Origin: Stenotrophomonas lactitubi
GTDB taxonomy: Bacteria > Pseudomonadota > Gammaproteobacteria > Xanthomonadales > Xanthomonadaceae
Assembly: GCF_002803515.1 (NCBI RefSeq)
Contig: NZ_PHQX01000001.1
Span: forward strand, 3,348,001 to 3,412,000
Direction: 5' to 3'
Length of the DNA: 64,000 nt
The position numbers and the translations under genes are program-made. This document shows, piece after piece, positions 1-8,180 of this stretch. The stretch's first letter is position 1. Every line of letters begins with the position of its first letter. The notes below the pieces were generated by a model. That model saw nothing but the letters and a program-made list of their open reading frames with translations. It searched no databases and had not been told where the DNA came from.

Positions 1-21
1 CTGTCCACTTGGGGACCAACA

Positions 22-79
22 GTAGATCCACGCCATGCGTGGATGAAGCCAAGAGCATCCACGCATGGCGTGGAACTAC
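22..79. repeat. Inverted pair of GTAG-headed palindromes (SMAG/REP)
   Basis: Two copies of a 24-nt palindrome that starts GTAGATCCACGCC face each other at 22-45 (+) and 56-79 (-), separated by 10 nt. The copy at 56-79 has one stem mismatch next to its CTAC end. The GTAG head plus imperfect stem matches the SMAG repeats known from Stenotrophomonas maltophilia. The pair lies just past the stop codon of the SDR gene, a typical 3'-end location. Confidence 0.9.
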
Positions 80-105
80 GGCATGAACTCAAGCCTCGCG
101 TGCCT

Positions 106-879
106 CTACTTTGTGGTGTAACCACCATTGACCAGGATGGTCTGCCCGGTCATCCACCAGCCGTCGGTCACCAGGAAGCGGATCCACGGCACGATGTCGG
201 CGATGTCGGTCAGGCCGGTGCGGGTGAACGCCGACAGCGCCGCGGCGGTCTTGTGATACGCCTGCGCATCGGCACTCTCGGCCGGATAGAAGAACGGCGT
301 ATCCATCGGCCCGGGGCCGATCGCGGTCACCGAAATCCCACGCTCGCCAAATTCCTTCGATGCTGCGCGGGTGAAGTGTTCCACCGGCGCCTTGGTGCCG
401 GCATAGCTGGAGTAGAACGGAGTGAACGCGCCGAGCAGTGAAGTGACCAGCGTGCAGATGCGGCCACCGTCGTTGACATGGCGTCCGGCCTCCTTGAGAA
501 AGAAGAACGCCGTCTTCGCGTTGACCGCGCTCATCTGGTCGTACTCCGCTTCGCTGATCTCCAGCATCGGCTTCTTCAGCACTTTGCCGACGGTGTTGAT
601 GGCGATGTCAGGGCGACCGACGGCGGCAACCGCGTCGGCGAACAGCCGCTCCATTGCCGCGGCCGAGGTCAGATCGGCCTGCAACGCCACGGCCTTTGCA
701 CCGGCGGCCTGCACGGCTGCAACGGTCGCTTCGGCATCGGCCTGAGTGGCGGCGCTGTTGTAGTGGATGACGATGGCCTTGGCGCCCTGCTCGGCGAAGT
801 CGCGGGCGATCAGCCCGCCGAGGTTCTTGGCACCGCCGGCGATCAGCACGGTCTTGCCTTGGATACGGTGGTCGGTCAT
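106..879 (-). CDS. SDR family oxidoreductase
   Basis: A 257-residue classical short-chain dehydrogenase/reductase, probably a cytoplasmic NAD(P)(H)-dependent oxidoreductase; the substrate cannot be told. The N-terminal Rossmann motif GGAKNLG is at residues 15-21, the catalytic pair is Tyr159 and Lys163 in YAGTK, and the C-terminus has the usual GQTILVNGG segment. The open frame extends upstream, but the ATG at 879 places the cofactor motif at the normal distance from the N-terminus, and the upstream extension does not look like SDR sequence. The gene is divergent from a LysR regulator that starts at 996, so control by that regulator is likely by analogy with many LysR/SDR pairs (inference). 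Confidence 0.88.
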   Translation of the reverse strand: MTDHRIQGKTVLIAGGAKNLGGLIARDFAEQGAKAIVIHYNSAATQADAEATVAAVQAAGAKAVALQADLTSAAAMERLFADAVAAVGRPDIAINTVGKVLKKPMLEISEAEYDQMSAVNAKTAFFFLKEAGRHVNDGGRICTLVTSLLGAFTPFYSSYAGTKAPVEHFTRAASKEFGERGISVTAIGPGPMDTPFFYPAESADAQAYHKTAAALSAFTRTGLTDIADIVPWIRFLVTDGWWMTGQTILVNGGYTTK

Positions 880-995
880 GGCATCGGTCCCGGTAAGGGG
901 CTGCCGGACTGGCAACCCTGTGCTGACGACGATATCGTGCAGAAATCGCGGATAAAGCCCGCAACATTGACTTAACTTTCCAGAGTGGGCGAACA

Positions 996-1901
996 ATGGA
1001 CCGGATCGAGCGTTTCCGCATCTTTGCCCGGGTGGTGGAGTGCACCAGCTTCACCCGCGCCGCCGACCAGCTCGGCCTGCCCCGCTCCACCGTCTCGGCG
1101 GCCGTGGCGGAACTGGAGCAGCGTCTGGGCACACGCCTGCTGCAGCGCTCCACCCGCAGGGTTTCCACCACCCACGATGGCGACACCTTCTACGTGCGCT
1201 GCCTGCGCCTGATCGCCGAAATGGAAGATGCCGAGTCGCTGTTCCGCCAGGACGACGCACAGCCGAAGGGCCTGTTGAAGATCGATGTGCCCAGCCGGAT
1301 CGGTCGCCGCATCATCGCCCCGGCCCTGCCCGATTTCTTCGCACGGCATCCGCAGGTCGAGCTGGACCTGGGCATGACCGATCGCGCGGTGAATCTGATC
1401 GAGGACGGCTGCGATGCGGTGCTGAGGGTGGGCCAGCTGGGTGACTCCAGCCTGGTGGCCCGCACGCTGGGCCAGCTGGACTTCGTCAACGTTGCCGCGC
1501 CTGCGTACCTGCACGAGCACGGCGTACCGCAGCATCCTGCCGACCTGCAGCAGCACCGCGCGGTGAACTACGCGTCGCCGACCACAGCGCGGGTGGAGCC
1601 GTGGGAATGGCAGGACGGCGCGCAGCTGCGCACGCTGCCGATGACGGGCTGGGTGCGGGTGAACAACGCCGAGGCATCGATTGCCTGCTGCGTCGCAGGG
1701 CTGGGACTGCTGCAGATTCCACGCTACGACGTGCAGGCCGAACTGCACTCCGGTGTACTGGTGGAAGTGTTGCCGCAGCACGTCGCGCAGCCGCTGCCGG
1801 TGACCCTGTTGCTGCCGCATCGGCAGCATCGTGCGCAACGTGTGCAGGTGTTCCTGGATTGGCTGGAGCCCTTGTTGCGGGGCGGTTTGCACCTGCAGTA
1901 G
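996..1901 (+). CDS. LysR family transcriptional regulator
   Basis: 301 residues, the usual LysR length. The N-terminal winged helix-turn-helix covers about residues 1-60 (FTRAADQLGLPRSTVSAAV, then LEQRLGTRLLQRSTR). It is followed by a periplasmic-binding-protein-like effector domain with the CrgA/AaeR-type segment GLLKIDVPSRIGRRIIAPAL. The gene is divergent from the SDR gene with 116 bp between the two start codons, which should hold both promoters. The natural inference is that it controls itself and the SDR gene. The inducer is unknown. The stop codon is followed at once by a GTAG repeat cluster. Confidence 0.92.
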   Translation: MDRIERFRIFARVVECTSFTRAADQLGLPRSTVSAAVAELEQRLGTRLLQRSTRRVSTTHDGDTFYVRCLRLIAEMEDAESLFRQDDAQPKGLLKIDVPSRIGRRIIAPALPDFFARHPQVELDLGMTDRAVNLIEDGCDAVLRVGQLGDSSLVARTLGQLDFVNVAAPAYLHEHGVPQHPADLQQHRAVNYASPTTARVEPWEWQDGAQLRTLPMTGWVRVNNAEASIACCVAGLGLLQIPRYDVQAELHSGVLVEVLPQHVAQPLPVTLLLPHRQHRAQRVQVFLDWLEPLLRGGLHLQ

Positions 1902-2244
1902 ATCCACGCCATGCGTGGATGGGCGGGCCAGGACATCCGCAGCCACCCATGGGGTGGCTCTACTGGTAGATCCACGCCATGCGTGGATGCATGCATCCGT
2001 GCCAACCAAGGTTGGCACCTACCAGGGCAGCGGCCAGTTGCAGTAGATCCACGCCATGGGTGGATGCATGCATCCGCGCCAACCAAGGTTGGCACCTACC
2101 AGGGCAATGGCCAGCTGCAGTAGATCCACGCCATGCGTGGATGACGGAGCCCGGAAGCCCGCAGCCACCCATGGGGTGGCTCTACTGGTAGATCCACGCC
2201 ATGCGTGGATGCACGCATCCATGCCAACCAAGGTTGGCACCTAC
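1898..2244. repeat. Composite cluster of nine GTAG palindromes
   Basis: The whole 373-bp gap between the LysR gene and smeP is repeats. GTAGATCC-type units (+) lie at 1898-1921, 1966-1989, 2043-2066, 2120-2143 and 2188-2211. Reverse units of the GTAGAGCCACCCC type lie at 1941-1963 and 2163-2185. Reverse units of the GTAGGTGCCAACC type lie at 2000-2022, about 2078-2099 and 2222-2244. The order shows segmental duplication: a full block, a partial block, then a full block again. The cluster sits between the 3' ends of two convergent genes. Confidence 0.9.
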
Positions 2245-2274
2245 CAGGGGCGGCGGCCCGGGAAACCCGGGGCA

Positions 2275-5200
2275 TTACGCCCCGGATTCGTCCGGTTTGA
2301 CCCGGAACCACGCCGCATACAACGCCGGCAGGAACACCAGCGTCAGCACCGTGCCCACGATCAACCCACCCATGATCGAAATCGCCATCGAACCGTAGAA
2401 CGCACTGCGCGACAGCGGGATCATCGCCAGCACCGCCGCCAGCGCGGTCAGCACGATCGGGCGGAAACGCCGCACCGTCGCATCGATGATCGAATGCCAG
2501 CGGTCATGCCCGGCATCGATGTCCTGCTGGATCTGGTCGATCAGGATCACCGAGTTGCGCATGATCATGCCCGCCAGCGCGATGGTGCCCAGCAGTGCCA
2601 CGAAGCCGAACGGCGCGCGGAACAGCAGCAGGAACAGCGTCGCACCGATGATGCCCAGCGGCGCGGTCACCAGCACCATCGCCGCACGCGAGAAGCTGCG
2701 CAGCTGCAGCATCAGCAACGTGGCCACCACGATCAGGAACAGCGGCATGCCGGCCTTGATCGAGTTCTGGCCGCGAGCCGAATCCTCCACCGAGCCGCCG
2801 GTTTCCAGCAGGTAGCCGCTGGGCAACTCGGCACGGATGCCATCCAGCGTCGGCACGATCTGCTGCACCACGTCCAGCGGCTGCATGCCATCGCTGATGT
2901 CGGCACGCACGGTCACCGTCGGCAGGCGGTTGCGGTGCCAGATGATGCCGTCCTCGAACGCGTATTCCAGCCGCGCGACCTGCGACAGCGTCACCGCAGT
3001 GCCACTGCTGGTCGGAATCGCCAGGCTGCCAAGCAGATCCAGCTGCGCGCGCTCGTTGTCCGGGCCACGCAGCAGCATCTCGATCTGGCGGTTGCCTTCG
3101 CGATAGGTGCTCACGCTCATGCCCGACAACGAACTGCTGAGGAACTGGCTGACCTGGGCACTGCTGACACCCAGCGCGCGTGCGCGGTCCTGGTCGATCA
3201 CCAGCCGCACCACCTTGCTCGGCTCGCTCCAGTCCAGGTTCACGTTCATCACGTGCGGGTTCTCGCGCACCTTGGCCTCGACCTTGCGCGCAATCGCCTG
3301 TACCTGTGCGATGTGCTCGCCGGACACGCGCATCTGCACCGGATAGCCGACCGGCGGCCCATTCTCCAGGCGCGTCACGCGCATCTGCACATCCGGGAAC
3401 TGCTTTATCACTTCCTTCAGCATCCAGTCGCGGGTCGATTCGCGGGCCTTCGCGTCTTCGGTAAGCACCACGAACTGGGCGAAGTTGGTGGCCGGCAGCT
3501 GCTGGTCCAGCGGCAGGTAGAAGCGCGGCGAACCGGTACCGACGTAGGCCACGTAGTTGCTGATGCCTTCGCGGCCCTTCAACAGCTTCTCCAGCTTGTC
3601 TGCCTGTGCCTGGGTCGCGGCCAGCGACGCACCTTCGGCCAGCTCGATGTCCACCATCAGTTCCGGGCGAGTCGAATCGGGGAAGAACTGCTGCGGCACG
3701 AAACGGAACAGCATCAGCGAGCCGATGAACAGTGCGATGGTCGCACCGATCACCCACCAGCGATGGCGCAGGCAGGTATCCAGGAACGACCGGAAGCGGG
3801 TGTAGAACGGGCGCTGGTACGGATCATGATCGTGCGCATGCTCCTTCGGCGCGATCCAGCGCGCGAGCGACGGATGCCGGTCGGCCCACTGCAGGCGCTT
3901 GGCACGCCAGCGACCGGCCAGGCTGTCTGGCTTGGGCAGCTGCGGATTGAACAGGTCCGGCAGCATCTTGTCGCCCAGGTACGGAATGAACAGCACAGCG
4001 GCAATCCATGACACCACCAACGCGATGGTCACCACCTGGAACAGTGAGCGGGTGTATTCGCCGGTGCTCGATGCGGCAGTGGCGATGGGCAGGAAGCCGG
4101 CAGCAGTGATCAGGGTGCCGGTCAACATCGGGAAGGCGGTGGATTCCCAGGCGAAACTGGCCGCGCGCAGGCGGTCGTAGCCCTGCTCCATCTTGGTGGC
4201 CATCATCTCCACCGCGATGATCGCATCGTCCACCAGCAGGCCCAGTGCCAGCACCAGCGCACCCAGCGAAATCTTGTGCAGGCCGATGTCGAAGTAGTGC
4301 ATGACGAAGAAGGTCATCGCCAGCACCAGCGGAATGGTCACGCCCACCACCAGGCCGGTACGCAGGCCCAGCGAGAAGAAGCTGACCAGCAGCACGATCA
4401 CCACCGCTTCGGTGAGCACCTGCACGAACTCGCCCACCGACTCTTCCACCGCATGTGGCTGGTCGGACACCTTGCGCAGCTGCATGCCGGCCGGCAGGGT
4501 CTTCTGCAGGCGTTCGAACTCGGCATCCAGGGTGGCGCCGAGCTTGAGGATGTCACCGCCGTCCTTCATCGCCACCGCCAGGCCGATTGCATCCTGGCCC
4601 ATGAAGCGCATCTTCGGCGAAGAAGGGTCGGCAAAGCCGCGCTTGACCTCGGCGATGTCGCCCAGGTGCAGCGTGCGTTCGCCCGCCTGGATCGGGAATC
4701 TGCGGATGTCCTCGATCGAATCGAACTGACCGGTCACGCGCAGCTGCACGCGGTCGGTCGGGGTTTCAAAGAAGCTGGTGGCGCTGACCGCATTCTGGTC
4801 GGCCAACGCCTGCTGCACCTGCTGCAGCGATACGCCCAGCGTGGCCAGCTTGGTGTTGGACAGCTCGATCCACACCTTCTCGTCCTGCAGGCCGACCAGG
4901 TCGATCTTGCCGACGTCGGGCACGCGCTGCAGCTCCAGCTGGATGCGGTCGGCATAGTCGCGCATCACGGCGTAGTCGAAGCCTTCGCCGGTCAGCGCAT
5001 AGATGTTGCCGAACGTGTCGCCGAACTCATCGTTGTAGAAGGGCCCGACGATTTCCCTCGGCAGCGTCGCGCGGATATCGCCCACGCGCTTGCGCACCTG
5101 GTACCACAGGTCCGGGATCTGCTTGGAGCGCAGGCTGTCGCGCGCCATGAAGATCACCTGCGATTCGCCCGGCCGCGAGTACGAGCGGATGAACTCGTAC

Positions 5201-5436
5201 TCGCCGGTGTTCATCAGTGCTTTTTCGATCGGCTCGGTCACCTGCCGCGAGACCTGCTCGGCGGTGGCGCCCGGCCACATCGTGCGTACCACCATCGCCT
5301 TGAAGGTGAACGGCGGATCTTCGGACTGGCCCAGGTGCTTGTACGACCAGGCACCGATGACGGCGAACGCCAGCATCGCGAACAACACCAGCGCACGGTT
5401 GCCCAGCGCCCATTCGGAGAGATTGAAGCGGCGCAC
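2275..5436 (-). CDS. smeP: RND efflux permease SmeP
   Basis: A 1053-residue inner-membrane proton/drug antiporter of the RND superfamily, the usual length for the family. It starts with a transmembrane helix (residues about 13-30), followed by porter-domain segments, the central helix block (LTEAVVIVLLVSFFSLGLRTG and after), a second large periplasmic half and C-terminal helices. The start codon is GTG at 5436, three nt past the smeO stop, so translation is coupled to smeO. Together with smeO, the divergent TetR gene and the pcm-tolC pair, this reproduces the SmeOP-TolC locus of S. maltophilia. The known pump exports several antibiotics and detergents; the substrates here are inferred from that. 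Confidence 0.93.
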   Translation of the reverse strand: MRRFNLSEWALGNRALVLFAMLAFAVIGAWSYKHLGQSEDPPFTFKAMVVRTMWPGATAEQVSRQVTEPIEKALMNTGEYEFIRSYSRPGESQVIFMARDSLRSKQIPDLWYQVRKRVGDIRATLPREIVGPFYNDEFGDTFGNIYALTGEGFDYAVMRDYADRIQLELQRVPDVGKIDLVGLQDEKVWIELSNTKLATLGVSLQQVQQALADQNAVSATSFFETPTDRVQLRVTGQFDSIEDIRRFPIQAGERTLHLGDIAEVKRGFADPSSPKMRFMGQDAIGLAVAMKDGGDILKLGATLDAEFERLQKTLPAGMQLRKVSDQPHAVEESVGEFVQVLTEAVVIVLLVSFFSLGLRTGLVVGVTIPLVLAMTFFVMHYFDIGLHKISLGALVLALGLLVDDAIIAVEMMATKMEQGYDRLRAASFAWESTAFPMLTGTLITAAGFLPIATAASSTGEYTRSLFQVVTIALVVSWIAAVLFIPYLGDKMLPDLFNPQLPKPDSLAGRWRAKRLQWADRHPSLARWIAPKEHAHDHDPYQRPFYTRFRSFLDTCLRHRWWVIGATIALFIGSLMLFRFVPQQFFPDSTRPELMVDIELAEGASLAATQAQADKLEKLLKGREGISNYVAYVGTGSPRFYLPLDQQLPATNFAQFVVLTEDAKARESTRDWMLKEVIKQFPDVQMRVTRLENGPPVGYPVQMRVSGEHIAQVQAIARKVEAKVRENPHVMNVNLDWSEPSKVVRLVIDQDRARALGVSSAQVSQFLSSSLSGMSVSTYREGNRQIEMLLRGPDNERAQLDLLGSLAIPTSSGTAVTLSQVARLEYAFEDGIIWHRNRLPTVTVRADISDGMQPLDVVQQIVPTLDGIRAELPSGYLLETGGSVEDSARGQNSIKAGMPLFLIVVATLLMLQLRSFSRAAMVLVTAPLGIIGATLFLLLFRAPFGFVALLGTIALAGMIMRNSVILIDQIQQDIDAGHDRWHSIIDATVRRFRPIVLTALAAVLAMIPLSRSAFYGSMAISIMGGLIVGTVLTLVFLPALYAAWFRVKPDESGA

Positions 5437-5439
5437 GGG

Positions 5440-6576
5440 TCAGTGCCCCTTGCCTGCGGCCGGCGCCGGCGTGGCGGCCGACGGTGCCAGCACCGGGCGG
5501 TTCTGGCGATCGACCGGCGTCACCACCTGGCCTTCGCGCAGCAGATGGCCGCCGGCAGCGACCACCCAGTCCGCCGCGCCCACACCGGACACGACCGGCA
5601 CGGCCTGCGCGCCATAGGCACCGACCTGCACGGGAGTTGCCTTCAGCGCACCATTGGACGGATTGACCACCCACACGCTGGCCTTGCCATCACTGCCGCG
5701 CAGTACGGCCGCCAGCGGCAGCTGCAACGCACCGCTGCGCCCGGCGGTGGCGAACACCCGCGCACTCTGGCCCAGTTCCACTTCGCTCAGCGCTTCCGGC
5801 GCCAGGCTGACCCGGGTGGCATAGGTGCGGGCCTGTGCATCGGCGGCCGGTGCGATCTCGCGCAGGGTGCCCGGCAGCAGCTGGCCCGGGCGGTTCCACA
5901 GTTCCACCTGTACCGACTGGCCGACCTTGTAGTCGCGGATGTTGCTTTCCGGCAGCGCGATCAGCACCTCGCGGCCACCGTCGGCGGCCAGGGTGAACAC
6001 CGTCTGCCCAGCGCTCACGACCTGCCCGGCTTCGGCCTGGCGGCTGGCGATCACGCCATCGGCGGGCGCGCGCAGCTGCGCGTACTCGGCCTGGTTGCGG
6101 GCCACGGCAAGATTGGCCCGGGCGGCATTGGCCTGGCCTTGTGCGGCCTTGAACGCCGCCGTCTGCTGGTCCAGTGCCGAGCGGCTCACCAGCTGGTCTT
6201 CGGCCAGCTTGGCGTAGCGCTTCTGGTCATCACGGGCGCGTACCAGGTCTGCTTCCGCCGCCGCCAGCTGCGCCTGCGATGCCGCCGCCTGCGAGGCGTA
6301 GTCGGCCGCATCCAGTTCCGCCAGCAGCTGGCCCTTCTTCACCCGCTCGCCTGCGTCGACGTGACGCTTGACCAGATTGCCGCCAACCCGGAACGACAGT
6401 GGACTTTCCTGGCGGGCACGCACCTCGCCGGGGTAGGCGGCCGCGGCTTGCCCATCCTGCGTGGTGGGATGCACCACCAGCACCGGGATGGCCGCCACCG
6501 GCTCGGCAGCCTGCTTGCCGCACGCTGCCAACACCACGACCAGTACGCCTACGCCCAACCAACGCATGTTTTTCAT
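5440..6576 (-). CDS. smeO: RND periplasmic adaptor lipoprotein SmeO
   Basis: A 378-residue membrane fusion protein that links the inner-membrane permease SmeP to an outer-membrane channel. The ATG at 6576 gives a lipoprotein signal with a lipobox ending LAAC (Cys19). A barrel-sandwich/lipoyl region follows (FRVGGNLVKRHVDAGERVKKGQ), then a coiled-coil hairpin (about residues 90-155, rich in A, Q and E) and a beta-barrel region with the second lipoyl half (APADGVIASRQAEAGQVVSAGQ). The frame is open to 6624, but those extra residues precede the signal and are not needed. First gene of the smeOP operon, divergent from smeRo. Confidence 0.92.
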   Translation of the reverse strand: MKNMRWLGVGVLVVVLAACGKQAAEPVAAIPVLVVHPTTQDGQAAAAYPGEVRARQESPLSFRVGGNLVKRHVDAGERVKKGQLLAELDAADYASQAAASQAQLAAAEADLVRARDDQKRYAKLAEDQLVSRSALDQQTAAFKAAQGQANAARANLAVARNQAEYAQLRAPADGVIASRQAEAGQVVSAGQTVFTLAADGGREVLIALPESNIRDYKVGQSVQVELWNRPGQLLPGTLREIAPAADAQARTYATRVSLAPEALSEVELGQSARVFATAGRSGALQLPLAAVLRGSDGKASVWVVNPSNGALKATPVQVGAYGAQAVPVVSGVGAADWVVAAGGHLLREGQVVTPVDRQNRPVLAPSAATPAPAAGKGH

Positions 6577-6649
6577 GAGGTACAGGACCTGAAAAGAAAT
6601 CCGGGGGGAACGCGCCGGCAACATACTGTTGCAACGCGGACATTAGTGA

Positions 6650-6685
6650 ACCAGCCGGTATAGTATAAATATCGAACCGCTTGGT
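6650..6685. promoter_or_regulatory. Candidate SmeRo operator and divergent promoter
   Basis: The 123-bp gap between smeO and smeRo holds an imperfect dyad: ACCAGCCGGT at 6650-6659 and ACCGCTTGGT at 6676-6685, which pair at 8 of 10 positions. The AT-rich centre includes TATAGTATAAATAT, which offers -10-like hexamers. This is the most AT-rich point of the region. The placement fits a TetR-type self-repressor that also represses smeOP. The operator role is inferred. Confidence 0.5.
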
Positions 6686-6699
6686 CTAGTATTAGCGGG

Positions 6700-7380
6700 A
6701 TGAGTTCTCCCACTTCCCGAAAGCCGTCGGCCAAGCCCGCTGCCAAGGCTGCCGGTCCCGGGCGCCCCAAGGACCTGGGTAAGCGCGCGGCGATACTCGA
6801 GGCAGCCAAGACACTGTTCATCGAACAGGGCTACAGCGGCGTGAGCATGGACAGCATCGCGGCCCAGGCCGGCGTCTCGAAGCTGACCGTATACAGCCAT
6901 TTCGGCGACAAAGAGACCCTGTTCTCCGAAGCTGTGCAGTCCAAGTGCATCGAGATGCTGCCCGACGCGCTGTTCGTGGCCGACGTCGAAGGCCCCCTGC
7001 GCGACCAGTTGCTGGGCATCGGCATGGCGTTCTTCGAGATGATCACCTCCGACGCGGCCCTGTCGATCCAGCGGGTGATGATGGCCCCGGAGACCGACGA
7101 GCGCCTGCGCGAACTGTTCTGGCAGGCCGGCCCGCAACGCACCTGCGAGGCGCTGGCCGACTTCATGCGCTTGCGTGCCGAGCGCGGTGAACTGGACATC
7201 CCCGACTGCTACATCGCCGGCCAGCAGTTCCTGACCCTGGTGAAGGGCGAAGTGCACATGCATATGATGTGCGGCATGCCACTGTCACCCGTCGAGACCG
7301 ATGCTGCGCTCCACGTGGCCGCCAGCGTGGATTTCTTCCTGCGCGCCTACGCCCCGCGAGAGGCCGGAACCGCTGGATAA
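6700..7380 (+). CDS. smeRo: TetR family repressor SmeRo
   Basis: 226 residues. After a basic, alanine/proline-rich N-terminal tail of about 22 residues comes the TetR helix-turn-helix (KRAAILEAAKTLFIEQGYSG, then MDSIAAQAGVSKLTVYSHFGDKETLF). The C-terminal ligand and dimer domain is like the TetR_C/AefR group. The gene is divergent from smeO and precedes pcm-tolC in the same direction, the order reported for the smeRo-smeOP locus, where it acts as a repressor of the pump. Function by synteny and family. Confidence 0.9.
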   Translation: MSSPTSRKPSAKPAAKAAGPGRPKDLGKRAAILEAAKTLFIEQGYSGVSMDSIAAQAGVSKLTVYSHFGDKETLFSEAVQSKCIEMLPDALFVADVEGPLRDQLLGIGMAFFEMITSDAALSIQRVMMAPETDERLRELFWQAGPQRTCEALADFMRLRAERGELDIPDCYIAGQQFLTLVKGEVHMHMMCGMPLSPVETDAALHVAASVDFFLRAYAPREAGTAG

Positions 7381-7516
7381 CCAAAACTGAACGAACCGGA
7401 GGTCGCGATGACTTCCGGCACTGCGACCCCGGCCACCCCGCAGCTGATGCTCTGGGCGCGCCGCCGGCCTCCGGCACCGGTAAAATGGCCGGCCCACTGC
7501 GCTGGATTTGAACCTC

Positions 7517-8164
7517 ATGACGATTGATTACGCCCACGCCCGCGAACTGATGGTGGAACAGCAGATCCGTCCCTGGGACGTGCTGGACATCAAGGTGCTC
7601 GACGTCCTGGCCCGCCTGCCGCGCGAGGCCTTCGTCGCCGACGCGCACCGGGCGCTGGCCTATGCCGATGTCGAACTGCCGATCGGCAACGGCCAGAAGA
7701 TGATGAAGCCGGTCATCGAGGGCCGTACCCTGCAGGCACTGGATCTGCAGCCGGGTGACGAAGTGCTGGAAATCGGCACCGGCAGCGGTTTCCTGTCGGC
7801 CTGCATCGGCGCGCTGGCGCGCGACGTGCTGAGCCTGGAAATCGATCCGGAGCTGGCCGCGGCTGCGCGCGCCCGCCTGGATGCCACCGGCCTGGGCACC
7901 AACGTGCGCGTGGAAGTGGCCGATGGCCTGGTCTGGCAGACCGAACGCCGCTTCGACGTGATCTGTGTCACTGGCGCCGTTGACGTGGTGCCGTCACAGT
8001 TCGCTTCGTGGTTGCGTCCGGGTGGTCGTCTGTATGTCATCCAGGGCCGTTCGCCGGCCATGGAAGCGCTGTTGGTGAAGGCCGATGGCAGCACCGAGTC
8101 GCTGTTCGAGACCGATATCGATTACCTGCGTGGTGCCGCCCCGGCCCCCCAGTTCCACCTCTGA
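7517..8164 (+). CDS. pcm: Protein-L-isoaspartate O-methyltransferase
   Basis: 215 residues, the usual size for PCMT. It transfers a methyl group from SAM to L-isoaspartyl residues in damaged proteins, starting their repair. The SAM-binding motif I is VLEIGTGSGFLSA, with the post-I acidic LEID, and the C-terminal sheet has GGRLYVIQG. The ATG at 7517 is preferred over an in-frame TTG three codons earlier. A -10-like TAAAAT at 7481-7486 lies 30 nt upstream. The tolC start follows 16 nt after the stop, so the two are probably co-transcribed, as described for S. maltophilia. Confidence 0.92.
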   Translation: MTIDYAHARELMVEQQIRPWDVLDIKVLDVLARLPREAFVADAHRALAYADVELPIGNGQKMMKPVIEGRTLQALDLQPGDEVLEIGTGSGFLSACIGALARDVLSLEIDPELAAAARARLDATGLGTNVRVEVADGLVWQTERRFDVICVTGAVDVVPSQFASWLRPGGRLYVIQGRSPAMEALLVKADGSTESLFETDIDYLRGAAPAPQFHL

Positions 8165-8180
8165 GTCCAAGGAAGCCGCA

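Noticed and set aside
4276..6663. 795-codon open frame antisense to smeP and smeO
   Set aside because: Same reasoning; smeP and smeO are complete, with correct motifs and coupling.
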